A stretch of 64,000 nucleotides of DNA from Sipunculus nudus (lineage: Eukaryota > Annelida > Sipuncula > Golfingiida > Sipunculidae). Within the stretch, counting starts at the first letter, position 1; the number at the start of each line of letters is the position of its first letter. The stretch lies in NCBI GenBank assembly GCA_026874595.1, contig CM049314.1, positions 63,150,800 through 63,214,799 on the forward strand, given 5' to 3'. The translations under genes were made by a program, and so were the position numbers. The notes beneath the pieces were generated by a model. That model saw nothing but the letters and a program-made list of their open reading frames with translations, was not told where the DNA came from and did no database searches. Positions 22,886-34,237 of this stretch are shown here, piece after piece.

Positions 22886-23560
22886 AGCATACACGCGGAC
22901 CCCAGAATAAGTGTGTCCCGCGCACAATCAAACATGCTGTGCAGATTTACCCACGCATAATTAGCCGTTTCAAACTTCTACCACTAGGCGGCGTGCATGT
23001 TGGCGAAGATCGCTTCAGTGTTAGAATGAGTATTTATCTTAATTAATTAAAGTTTTTTTCATCAAACTGTTACATTTAATGATGTCCTGAGTGGTTATTT
23101 GCATGAAATGACCAGTAAGAGATCGTTACTAGCGAAAAAAGTGAAGAATTCAACCCTTGTTCATGACGCCGCTTCATGTCAGAGTTGGCATGTCAGCATC
23201 AACAAGCTTCATTTCACTGATTAAAAGCAGCCAATCCCGGTCACATCAGGAGAAAAAGTATAAATAATCGTATTCTACAAGTGTTGTCCTTCACACTAGT
23301 ATATGTAAATAGGTTGCCCATTGTTATTTTTTAATTATTTTTGTATGATTTATATAGCTTAACTAGGGTTTTGTAAATCATTAATTGTGCAGGGTACCAG
23401 TCTAGTCCTGCTATATCTACAGAGATTTAAGGGCTTTTAAGTTACATTTTCACATTTCATGTTCATTAAATTCAGGCTTTTCAATAACTATGCATATAAA
23501 CACATCAGAGTATATATGTAATGGTATATACAGTATTTTAATTCTTATATTATACTATAT
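22886..23560. other. Intergenic stretch, nothing identified
   Basis: No exon, repeat boundary or RNA gene was seen. The sequence becomes very AT-rich towards 23.5 kb. Confidence 0.5.
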
Positions 23561-23725
23561 TATATTATTTTTTTATTATATTGTTATTAAATATTAATGT
23601 ATAATAATATAAATATATATATATATATATATATTAATGTATATATATATATATAATATGTAACGTTTATATGTCAAAAATAAAAAATAACATACAATTT
23701 ATATGTAAACAATATATGTCTGTAT

Positions 23726-23795
<70 letters not shown>

Positions 23796-24099
23796 GCACA
23801 CCCTTATGTACTTTCTCAAGTGTTACATAACAAACCAGTTTAATTTAAGAGGTGATTTATAAATATAAAAAAAGTAAATTATTAAAAATGCACAACATAT
23901 TGGCACACACACACACATGATATATGAAATTTGTAAGATAATATTAAATAATAACACACACAAAACATATGTACACTCATGTGTATTTGGAAAATAATAT
24001 TGGTTTAGCTGTATGAACCAATAATCATTTTAAAATTATTTTACAATTTGCTTAAACCATTAGAAATGTCATTAAAATTATTCATATATATATATATAT

Positions 24100-24140
<41 letters not shown>

Positions 24141-24523
24141 ACAAATGAGGTACAAAAGTATCTAGTATTATTATTCTAATACAAATACTTAATAGGCCTA
24201 CATATCTGAAAGTTAGCTAAGATTATCACTGGTACATATGGCCATGCATAAAAATTGAAACAATGTATACTTAAATATTTTCTAAACAATACGCAGGTAT
24301 AACTAAACATAATGGTGATTTCAGTCAAATAGCTGATATTTGAATAAAGAAAAAATAAAATATAATTATTATAAAGAATTATATCTCAAAATCACACACA
24401 CACACACCAAACACATATATATATATATATATACAAAATTAAAATATTTGTATATGTGCACTGGAAAACACTTTTAATATAGCAATACATATAAAATTTG
24501 AAAGCATGTTTAATTTTTCAAGT

Positions 24524-24588
<65 letters not shown>

Positions 24589-24600
24589 TATAATTAAAAT
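23560..24600. repeat. Cluster of five (TA)n microsatellites
   Basis: TA tracts at about 23,612-23,655, 23,731-23,792, 24,085-24,138, 24,415-24,433 and 24,526-24,589, with (CA)n pieces between (for example about 23,905 and 24,392). The tyrosine/isoleucine-repeat ORFs here are artefacts of TA repeats. Confidence 0.9.
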
Positions 24601-25560
24601 ATTGATACAGGTGTAAATAAACTATGACAATAGATATAGAATTTTCCATATGATACACACACAGATTATATACCTTAAACATTTTAAAAATATTTTCAAA
24701 TTCAGTTGAAATTAGTTGTATTTTAAACATAATAAAATAATAAATAAACCCTAAAATAAAACTTATAATATAACTTCTTATTAAAATCATTTGAAAAAGT
24801 ATTTGAAAATATATGTTGTTAGGGTTTGGTGAGGCAATAAGAAGTGTATGAGGGCTCTAGGCCCTTTAATTAATATGGGTTAACTTGATGTGTCATGACA
24901 ACTAGTGATATGCTCATGAGCAGGTTACAAGTCTATGAGTGATGTCATTTGTCCTTATCTCCTATTGGTTCTCTGCTGGGTCATGCCATATTCATGAGCT
25001 GATCATGTGATAGGCAAACAAATGCAGCCCCCATAGGAAAGTTTTGTATGTGCCGCGACAAGTACCACAGCGTATTGTTGGCTTTCGTGTATTCAATACA
25101 GCAAATGGATAAAGCTTATTCATATCATGATATGGGCCCAACAAATAACAAGTAAAAAAGTAAAGTTGCAGGTTTTGAGTCATTTACACTATAATTGACA
25201 CAGAAGACTTTACTATTTACTTCCCGATGCATGGTAGCTACCTGAGGACGTTACAAAACCCTTACACGGTTTTTAGGTCGCAAGGGCCCTCCATGCAAAG
25301 ATGGCACTTAATCCGGTAGGCTTACCCATTTGTGTTTGTAATGCTCGGTAGCCATAATCACACTTGTGGATGAGGCCGAAGAAGTCGCTTGATCACAGGT
25401 CTGGTACATTTGCCATTACATCATCCCATATGTTCAGCTGTCGATGTTTTGATGACAGCAAATACGGTACAAATCAGCACGCTGTGTTTCGGTTTGTAGT
25501 AGGCTAACCTACAAACATAGCGCAAACATAGTTCCTATATGGTTGGCGCTGAATTGAGTA
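24601..25560. other. Intergenic stretch, possible promoter side of the ORF at 25,568
   Basis: Base composition rises in GC and CpG from about 25,040 onwards. No TATA element or exon can be fixed with confidence. Confidence 0.35.
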
Positions 25561-25567
25561 TATCAAC

Positions 25568-25747
25568 ATGATTCCATGTGAACCAATGGTGATGGCAACA
25601 TTCGAGGCGGTCCACTGTCTTGACGTGTTCTCTGATTTCTACATCAGAATTTTATTTTGGATTACTGCTTGCATTGTAATATTTCTTGTGTATGAGGCAT
25701 GGAGCTCCACCGTGTGTCTGTGTAAGAGACAAGGAGAACATGGGTAA
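25568..25747 (+). CDS. 59-residue single-pass membrane ORF, unrecognised
   Basis: The ORF starts at an ATG with A at -3 and ends TAA. Its N terminus, about 25 residues, begins MIPCEPMVMATFEAV. A hydrophobic helix follows at residues about 27-42 (IRILFWITACIVIFLVYEAW), then a short cysteine/basic tail containing CLCKR. There is no signal-peptide cleavage site, so a single-pass membrane topology is expected. A GT at 25,744-25,745 (CATGG followed by GTAATC) could instead be a splice donor, making this the first coding exon of a longer protein. A pyrimidine-rich acceptor ending CCGCCTAG at about 25,951 is one possible partner, and its in-frame continuation would stop after roughly 30 residues. 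I do not recognise the family. The surrounding 500 bases are less AT-rich than the flanks, which mildly supports a gene. Confidence 0.35.
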   Translation: MIPCEPMVMATFEAVHCLDVFSDFYIRILFWITACIVIFLVYEAWSSTVCLCKRQGEHG

Positions 25748-26020
25748 TCCTTCATTGTGTACTGACGCCAGTCATATGGAAAGCTGCACTGCAATGTTCA
25801 TCCATTCTCATGCAAGAACATCGCATGACAGAGCCTGTGACTTTCACAATAGATTGTTAAGAAGAATAATTAAGAAGAGTGAATATTTAAGACAAAATAA
25901 TACATGTGGATTTACAAATCAAAGCGTAACCGCCGTTATTTCCTCCGCCTAGAACGACATGGCTGTTTATCACCCAACCCTTAGAGGACGTGCTTGTATG
26001 CGGCCAGGAGTTAAAAAAAC

Positions 26021-26323
26021 ATGTCCGGCGATTACCAATATGCTGAGTCATACGAAAACCTTCATAGCACATGGCGGGTGTTGTTGAAGGTACATACTCT
26101 AAATAAATGGTTGGTCCTATTTATTTTAAATGACAATGTGCTTCGTGAGAAATGGCCTAAATATCAGTTTCCTCTGGGATATTTTTTATTTCAATTTTCA
26201 ATATAACAAATTTTCCATTTTGCCATATCGACAGACGTTTATGTCAGAGCTACAATCTGCCATTAGGAAGAGACTTGACGCTGAAACATCTACAGGAAGA
26301 AAAGGGGGGAAAATGTCAATCTG
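26021..26323 (+). CDS. Candidate two-exon small gene, unrecognised
   Basis: An ATG at 26,021 opens 23 codons, MSGDYQYAESYENLHSTWRV then LLK, ending at a donor-like GTACAT at 26,090. An AT-rich gap of 145 bp ends with a pyrimidine-containing AG at 26,234. In the same phase the next segment reads TFMSELQSAIRKRLDAETST then GRKGGKMSI and TGA at 26,321-26,323. The joined product would be about 53 residues, acidic/aromatic at the N terminus and basic at the C terminus, with no membrane helix. The coding segments are richer in GC than the putative intron. SELQSAIRKRL faintly resembles a WH2-type actin-binding helix, but this is too short to claim. It could also be chance. Confidence 0.28.
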
Positions 26324-26329
26324 ACATCT

Positions 26330-27720
26330 GGATTGGGCTTAATCATATGTCAGTTGTATTGCTAACGGCTCCACTTCTGAAGCAGACGGATTATATTATC
26401 TGGGGCCTATGCGAAAGAAAATACTCACCTGATGTGTTCCAGGGAGGATCCAGAAACTTTTGTGTCAGAAAATGCCCGACATGCATCGCGCTGTTAGAGT
26501 CCTCATCCCCGATTGTTTAAATAGGTCGTTCATTACTACTATGGGAAACTTCAAACTTTAAATATCCTTTGTGCAGGCTTTTTGTGTGGTTTGAACCCTT
26601 GCAAAACAGTGATAAAATGAAAATTGCGAAATTTTAACCCCGCGAATATGAAGCCAGCCACGGTATTTCATGCTCTTCCATTCAGGACCCTAGTTACATG
26701 GCTGCTCTAGTGATCCATAATATTGGCGGAGGTATGCTGTCTCTTAAAGCTTTTAAGCTTGATTGAGAAAACATTAAAAGCGGATATATGTTCCTGCTCC
26801 CAACTGCTATATCAAAAGGAATCCAAGGGGTTGTTAAACATTATTCTTACACCCACAGTTGAGACTTAAACCATATTACATTAATTAGAGAAGTCAGATT
26901 CTTATGGCCTCAGAACTGTCTCACCTGTGTGTTTAAACGCAGTTTCAGTTTTTCTTAACCTAGCATAATCTTTTGCTCAGGGAATATCGCATGCATATAT
27001 TTGAACGCTGATATATACTATATAATAAGGTATATTAAACCTTCGAGATTTCCTAAATCTAGTTAATATTTGAAAGATCTGCAATAAAGTTAAATGATTT
27101 TACATATATCTACTTACTGTCCATATTTCTCAGCCAATAATGATTCATACTTCCCATTTAAACACATATGTTTGCAAAAAAATGTTCTAAAATATAGATA
27201 TAAATAGATTTGGTCGGGAAGTCACACTCGCATATAACAAACATAAAACAGAATAGTGCAAGGTATTCTGTAATAATACCAATTTATAAAGGTGTGTATT
27301 TGTAAAGCCCCTTTTACATGAAACCTACGACCTTTTTGGGCAATTTTTCTGGTTGTACGACAGAAGGGGATTCATATTGCTTCATACTAAGTGGGAAAAC
27401 ACATATAACAAAGTTCCAGCTTGATACTACTATTACTCAAGAGAGCTGAATAAAGATAACTGCGACCCTTATTGTCTGAGTTCGGACATGATTTGGATCT
27501 TGGAGAACTCTTAAGTCCAAACATTAGCAGTGCATACATTCTACATATCACACCTATGACATTTTTGCAATAGGAATTTTGATGAAAAACATATTGTGAA
27601 TGTGAAACAGCAGTGAATCAGAGTTATGTACTCCTTCAGTCATGAACTTGTTAAAAAGGCCGGTGTATTACAGAGGGCTACACTTGAGCAATCAAATAAA
27701 GACTATGTATAAAAAAGGGA
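26330..27720. other. Intergenic stretch, no supported gene
   Basis: A minus-strand donor-like GTGAGTATT follows AACACATCAG near 26,427-26,440, which could mark a minus-strand exon, but no partner was found. The rest is AT-rich. Confidence 0.4.
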
Positions 27721-27729
27721 TATGAACTT

Positions 27730-28080
27730 TTTATCAGTATGAAAAGCTTGTTTGCGTGCCAATACATGCGAGTTATGTCAATACAGAAGGGGAAGTGATG
27801 TCGGTAAACAATGCGCGTTATATATGCGAATCTTGTCCTACCAAGCTAACACCGTATTAATGCTATATACTCAATCTCCTAATGATTTTTTTTTATTTAG
27901 GAAACATGAATTTGATCGTAGAAAAACATTTGAGTTTGAGTAGCTACAAGTATTTGCAGGCTGAATGGGTTAGTGTGGATACAACTATTCCTTGCGGTAC
28001 AGATCTTTTATTAATGTACACATTTCTTGAACAGCCCAGACCGGGAATATGGCGATATCTGTGCCTCTGAAGATATCTAT
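27730..28080 (+). promoter_or_regulatory. Upstream region of receptor copy A, alignable to copy C
   Basis: GCGCGTTATATATGCGAATC leading into ACACCGTATTAATGCTATAT aligns with ACGCGTTTTATATGCATATC leading into ACCGCCGTATTGTTGCTATA upstream of copy C. The shared TTATAT core (27,818-27,826) is a candidate TATA box. Exact start sites are unknown. Confidence 0.45.
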
Positions 28081-29215
28081 CTAATATATCTTTATACGGT
28101 CCACGTTCTACTTCATGACGGTGATTGGTAGTATTTTTATTATAACTAGCTTTTGTGTGCTATATCTGCACTGCAAAGGGAGCACAATAATTGTAAACGC
28201 AGTCAGAGTGTACTCGCGTCTTTACACTCTGGCAAATGTGATCTTAGCTTTGAACAGCATCTTGCTCAAAATACATTATGCGACTTTTTCACTACCTTTC
28301 ATGGCCTTTTGGTTCAATCCTGTTATTTTGATCTCAGTGTGGACGTTAACCGCAATGGCCATAAACAGGATGCTGTCATAACAGGTTATCTGATATTTGC
28401 ATCAGCATTGTTCTTTGGATCATAGTCATTTTGGGTGGTATTGTCATTTATCTGGTGTATGTGTTTACATCAGCAGAGTTAAAACATAGGAAGTATTTTG
28501 TTCCGTCTTCAATGACATAGTGGCCGGAATTGCAACTATCTTGGGCCTAATCATGCATCTAAGGGTCCATGTAACCTCCACAAGGAACATTTTTGAGGAT
28601 GCGAGACCAGAAATTTCATTAATCACTTAAGAGGAAGCAAATCGAGAAATTTCATCGATGTCTTTGGAAGGAGCAAGACCAGAAATTTCATCGATGCTTC
28701 TGGATGTAGCTGGTCGAGAAATTCCAGCGAGCACTTTGGAGGAAGCAAAACCAGAAGTATCAGCTAGAACTTTAAGAGAATGCATGAGCAGAAATTCCAG
28801 CGAGCACATAGGAGGAAGCAAGACCAGAAAGTTCAGCCGGAACACGAATCGAACAAGGAACGTCAAATGTAGCGCAGCCGGATCGCGAAGCCCTAGAGGA
28901 AAGAAAGAAGAGGATTCGAAGGGCAACAAAAAAACCCCCAAAAAAACAACCAACAAACAAACAATCCGTTTGTTTCAATTCATGTCAATCCTTTATTTGA
29001 GTTTGGCCGAATTTTGGTCGCTCTCAGTTCCGGTACTGCCAATGTGTACATAAGAAGTGTTATTGAATTCTCATTTTACGTCTCTTAATATGATGGCATT
29101 ATTTACATCTGTGACTCCATGGTTGCATTCTTTTGGACCTGCACGAGAGAAAATACATTCCCGCTGTATGATTATGTGCAAGTCTAATAGGGTTGCCTCC
29201 TCCGGAGCAAGATTA
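28080..29215 (+). pseudogene. Seven-TM receptor copy A, decayed
   Basis: This is homologous to receptors B and C along its length but broken. The region matching the N terminus carries a TAA in place of a usable start. TM1 to TM3 survive as an 88-codon frame from 28,115 (MTVIGSIFIITSFCVLYLHC at its start, SVWTLTAMA near its end). About 27 nt spanning the intracellular end of TM3 are missing, and the TM4 (FGS/WIIVILGGIV-like) and TM5 regions lie in other frames. The third intracellular loop has been expanded into a run of 39-nt-like units (about 28,590-28,830) encoding repeats of the type EEAxPEIS. TM7 is recognisable as TSVTPWLHSFGPAREKI near 29,105-29,150, corresponding to VVSPWLYSLGPHGRKY in B. 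Several frameshifts and stops make it a pseudogene. The 131-codon frame at 28,658 is part of this expansion, not a separate gene. Confidence 0.75.
28590..28830 (+). repeat. Coding-type minisatellite in the loop of receptor copy A
   Basis: Near-repeats of AGGAAGCAAGACCAGAAATT and TCATCGATG- or CCAGCGAG-type spacers recur about every 39 nt. Copies B and C have only one or two equivalents (CAGAAATTTCACATAGTACA), so the array expanded in copy A. Confidence 0.65.
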
Positions 29216-31075
29216 TAATTGACAGAAAAGAGTGATTGTGCATTGAACAATAAGAAAATGAATGAAAGAAATAATGGAAAGATCTGATTTGGAGGCATTA
29301 TTTTCACTTGTTTTCTAAATCCATTGATTTAGGAGTTTAAATTTTACAGGAATAATTAGACAGACGGAATGAACCAAGCACCCAAGTAATGTATGTTCTC
29401 TATTTTGGTTACCCTTATACCGTGGTGTCAGAATGGGGTTAGAGAAGATTCTCTGTTAATGAGCAGGATCTAGGAATATTATGTCAACTGAATATATATT
29501 CTATATGCCTCGGTTTATTTGCAGGAGTAAAAACGGGCCATATAAAACATCAACAGCTAATTAGATCATATTTACAACCTGCTGTGGACTGTTTAGCGTC
29601 GCTAACAACATAGACTGAGTATTTAAATTTATAGCAATGTACAGGTATGCAGTGTTTACAAAGTAACCAAAATCATAGAAATCACTAAATCTGGTGGTTT
29701 TCCTTGAGCTAGGCATATTTTCCCAACGTTTCAAAGACTTTTATAAAAAACAAGTTAACATTATTAAACGAAAAACATAAATATGTAATAGGTAGGTTTG
29801 TTAATATCACAATAATTACGTTAACCGGATTCTCCATGGTATAATATTGTCCTGCAACGTCTTTATGGGATAGTTTTGTCCCTTTGAAGTTTTCTAGGCC
29901 CAGTGAGAGCTTACAATATTAATATTTTCCTTATGAAAATTCTTCAGTAGTGGTTGTTTATATATTTTTAGGAAACAAATCCCTGCTAACAGTCTGTTTG
30001 TATAAACTATAATACACTCCTGATCAAAACCAATATTACCTATCACCATTACCAAAGCATTTCGCAGAAGAACATGTCAGTTTTTTTTAGCATACCATTA
30101 CTTTTTTGAGAATACCTAAGCAACTAATTTTATCTGTTTTCTTTTTAAATTGGAGCTGTCGTCTTCATTAAATTATTTCAATCACGAGTTTGTCCTTTTC
30201 CAATTTTTTGCAATAATGTTTAAACTAATTTAATCCCGTTATCAGTAGACAGAAATATCCATGGCTTTGTCTGAGATATTATTCATGGCTATTCATGAAA
30301 ATGAATCAAACATTGTATCGTTTATATGCTACGTTCTAGAGAATGGTTCTGATAGGAATACAACTAAAGAATACCAATAAGAAAACAATATGCTTCAATC
30401 TCCAAGAGATTTTCCTTGGGCACGTAAGTTATATAATGTCATGTATAAATTAACACGTTTTCTAATACTGTATATTCAAGGATATACACCTAGTTTTAAA
30501 TTACTGTTATTAAGTTGATTATATAACAGGCGCTTGAATCCCTGTCGGTACAAATTTAATCACATAGTTTTCAATGAACTAAATATATTCAATCCCCATC
30601 CTTTCTAGAGCTAAACCAGATAATTAAAAAATATAAAAAAATGCTTGTCAGTAACTTGTTTTATATAAATATACATTTATATAAACAAGTTACTGAAAAG
30701 CAGTCTCAATGGTTATAGATAAATATCGTAATTGTGATGGGATAGGTATCACCATAAATTCCTAACTTGTAGATAATAATTATTCATAGAGCAGATATGG
30801 AATCGTTATATCCATTAACAATTTCTAAAAGTGCATGTTATGGATATACTATCTGGTGGAATTCAACTAGGACATTCGTCTCAATAACATTATTTTGTGC
30901 ATGACATTGATGTGCCATTTGATATGTGCAAATCATTGTATAATGTAAGGCTAAACACTCTAGAGACCCTTTGTCATGATTTTAATTTACCGTTAGATGT
31001 TCAATAAATTTAGGTCCTTACATCCACTATTCGATATTTGATATAGGAGTCTCCAAGATTACATATTACAGTATA
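29216..31075. other. Intergenic stretch without a gene
   Basis: AT-rich. The first 100 bases weakly continue the similarity to the 3' flank of copy B. A near-perfect hairpin at 30,649-30,695 is the only structure noted. Confidence 0.5.
30649..30695. repeat. 47-bp near-perfect hairpin
   Basis: CAGTAACTTGT, TTTATATAAAT, a 4-base loop, ATTTATATAA and ACAAGTTACTG form a stem of about 21 bp with a single bulged T. Confidence 0.8.
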
Positions 31076-31084
31076 ACACCAAAG

Positions 31085-31510
31085 AGTTTACAGACTTGAG
31101 TCCGAACTGAGAGTCTGGTGGTGTCGAGTGTGTTGACGGAGGAAATTAGCACGGCGGTAATTAGCTGATTAGCACGGCGCTAATTGATACAGTGCGACAG
31201 TCCCCCCTTCGTCGTGACTTCGGAACAGCTCGTTAGTTCCCGGAGATTTTAAGAATAACTTAAATGCAATCAATGTGTCGAATGGCAGATGAGTTAGTTT
31301 CTCCTCAAATTTATCTCCGGTAGTATTTAATGTTAACAGGCCTATTGGAACAATTGTAAGTTTGCACAACATATTTTTTATAAAGAAATCGTGTGACGTG
31401 CGAACTTGTGTGAAGCTGTCGTGGCTAATGACGCTGCGGTAAACATGGGCGATAATACGAGAACAACGCCGTCAGTGACAGAGCGGGCGATGGCTCACTG
31501 TTATCCAAAA
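31085..31510. promoter_or_regulatory. CpG-dense patch, possible promoter or first exon
   Basis: In otherwise AT-rich DNA this stretch has roughly two dozen CpGs, with the duplicated motif ATTAGCACGGCG (about 31,146 and 31,169), a CRE-like TGACGTGCG at about 31,394 and a GTAAGT donor-like site at about 31,350. An ATG at about 31,445 opens a 31-codon frame beginning MGDNTRTTPSVTERAMAHCY, which I do not recognise. No downstream exon was found. Confidence 0.3.
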
Positions 31511-33045
31511 AAATGTCAATCAAAAGTCATTTGTACATGAGCGTCATAATATTTAGTTATCGACGGAATACTATAATAAAAGGCTAATTATTAATTTCTG
31601 TCAGACGTGTTACGTACCTCTAATGCAAACCGTTAGAATTCCGAAGTTATTTAGGGAAAGTAAGGTTTACACTCACCAGTCGTCCGTCATGTATCACGGC
31701 AGAAGTTGCTGCAGAGTGACCGCATCAATCTCAAAATCTATCCAGTGAGTCCTAAACACGAGACCTCTCTAAATATGCTTGTTGCGCATAATTCTTGACA
31801 AAACAAACGATTTTCGCATTCATAATTCCGGTCAATGTTATTCCAGTGATTTACTGCTCAGTTACTGGATATATCGCCCACAGCCTCATCCAAAGTATTC
31901 ATTCTAAAGTTATTCTAAATTGATTTTTATATAATATTATGATTGAATTTGAAAGGAAATTTATTGCGATTGTAACGTTAGTGCAAAATTCCCACTTTTC
32001 AGGTAAAATAATAATTGATTTCAAAGGAATTCACTCAGATAATTCCAACGCCAATTGTATCTTTGGAAAAAGCTAATTATAGTCACACCAAGACGAATGA
32101 ATGAGTTTCCACTTCATTCTTACAAAAGTTACTAAGATAAATCATATGAATTTTTAAAAAGTATTTCTTAGTAAGTTAATAACTAAAGACACTAATCTTG
32201 CAAACATATATTTTCTTTCTCGAGTCTCCTGAATATGAAGAATATTTCCCCCTGATTTGTTTCACGCGAAGTCACTTTTGTCACATCACAAACACACGTT
32301 TACTCCCTGTGCGAACACACCAGGGAAATTTATCGATTATAGGCCGTACTTCTGCGATCAATTATGAACTAAATTGGAACTGACAGTCCGAGGAAATGTT
32401 GATATCCATCATATACACATTATGTAAAAAAGGCCAAAAAAGGCCAAACGTTAAACTCTGCATAATTTGCAACAAAATTGTTTGACTTGTATGGTTTTAA
32501 GAAAGCAACACAAAATTCTGTTTTGGTTTTGACGTTATCACAGAGCTTTAGATAATTGCATTACATTTGTAAAAGCCATCAATAATTGCACGGTGTTTAT
32601 TAGAGGATTGATTATTACATTAATGTTGTCGGGGACATCAATGATTGCATTAATTTTTGCCGTAGTCATCAATAATTGGAATAATCAATTGCACAGTCAC
32701 TAATAATTTTACGCGATTTTATGAGGGATAGCTGTCATCAGTTACCCAGAGTGGATACAATTGAAATATTTGTGGTGCAGATTTAAGGCCCTGGTAGTTT
32801 GCACGTGCGGATATTCCACAAAATCATGGATAAAGGCGTATTTAATTAGTAGTCGTATATGTAACTGACAGCGGGCATGGTCTAAGATGTGATAAATATG
32901 ATGTAGTGTATGCATACGCAAAATGATTACGGTGTATGCATACACTTATACAGAAATATAGATAACAGAAAACTACATTCAACCACCCGGGTTATGGAGA
33001 AAGAAGTAAATAAGTATAATTATGAACTTATACAGTGATAATGGG
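31511..33045. other. Intergenic stretch without a gene
   Basis: AT-rich. Short repeats of the form ATCAATAATTGCA recur around 32,578-32,705. No exon was supported. Confidence 0.5.
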
Positions 33046-34017
33046 TATACTTTAGTCACGATGATTTTGTATGTTCTATTTGAATAAATTTCAGTTACGC
33101 ATATCTCCTCTGAAAAATCTGGAAATAACGCCGAGTAGTGAGTTGACATCTGAGTTTTGGTAAAAAAAAACTCAAAAAATCATGACAGCCCTATTTCTCT
33201 CTGCTCAGAATTATTCATTATTTAAAGTATCAGCACTCATTTCAATGATCACATTTATATATTCTAATGGACTTTCTTTTTTCCGAGCAAGCCGGTTTTG
33301 AAATGAATATTCAATGAAACAATAGATTATTAATTACACACGTGAGCATTCGACCGGGCATCCGATAGTCCGATGATCAGGAACAGACTGTTATTGCACA
33401 TTACACAATCAACCCTATCGTAATCCCTATCTGGTGTTTGCTTTGTTCAAGGCAAAGCATCAATAACTAGGCTGAGTAAATTTCCACTGAAAAAACCTCC
33501 CAAGAATATGATTGACCATTGTATTCAAATGAATGAATTTCAAGACAATGTCTGGACTACAACTTTTTAAAATCTACAATGGCGTTATGAATAAAGAAGT
33601 CATACTTGCACTTTGACTCTTTTTAGTTTCATTGGTTCAATACACATTCTCATGATCACTCATGCAAATTTCTCTGATGTAACAACCATTGCTTAATTTG
33701 TTGATATTGAATGAACCAGACACTTGATGCTGGCTATTAAACTTGGAGCTTTCATCCGGCCATGAAAATTAAAATTTTTGTCCTATGATATCCATACACG
33801 GAGGTAAATAGTTTTAATGATTTTAGGAATGCTTTTTATAAATGATGGGTGAGAGGAAGTAGTTCGACTGTTAATTATTAAAATTATTTATTTAGAAAGG
33901 TATTTTTTAAAAATTTATTTTCATATTTTCACGCCTTCATGTATCTACTCATAACAAGTTTCATGTAGGCGATGGGTTATAGTTGAATAATCCAATATAT
34001 ACTTCAATTGAGGAATG

Positions 34018-34237
34018 TTCAGGAACACGTGTATGGGAATCACGTTTTCTGTATCTTACGCTTGTTGGAATTTGGCCTATCGCCAACACATGCGATAAAT
34101 CCCCGATATATAAGTGTGTTTAAACAATAAAGTCGAACCTGGTTCTTATCTAGGTGTATTGTTGATATATATTAATACACATGTTGATCCCGACAGTAGA
34201 GAAGTGTTAATTTACGGATCGATGAAATAGCTCAACC
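34018..34237 (+). promoter_or_regulatory. Candidate promoter of receptor B
   Basis: ACACGTGTATGGGAATCACG, CGCCAACACATGCGAT and a TATATAAG (34,107-34,114, about 125 bp before the ATG) precede the gene. The E-box-like CACGTG, the GCCAACACA box and the GTAGAGAAGTGTT sequence immediately upstream of the ORF are also found upstream of copy C, where coding decay has not erased them. Confidence 0.5.

Noticed and set aside
23671-23862. ORF of Tyr/Ile repeats, and similar frames at 24,518-24,790 and 63,526-63,717
   Set aside because: They are translations of (TA)n microsatellites with no non-repeat coding content.
28658-29053. 131-codon ORF presented as a possible separate gene
   Set aside because: It is the expanded third-loop minisatellite of receptor copy A; its DNA aligns with the loops of copies B and C.
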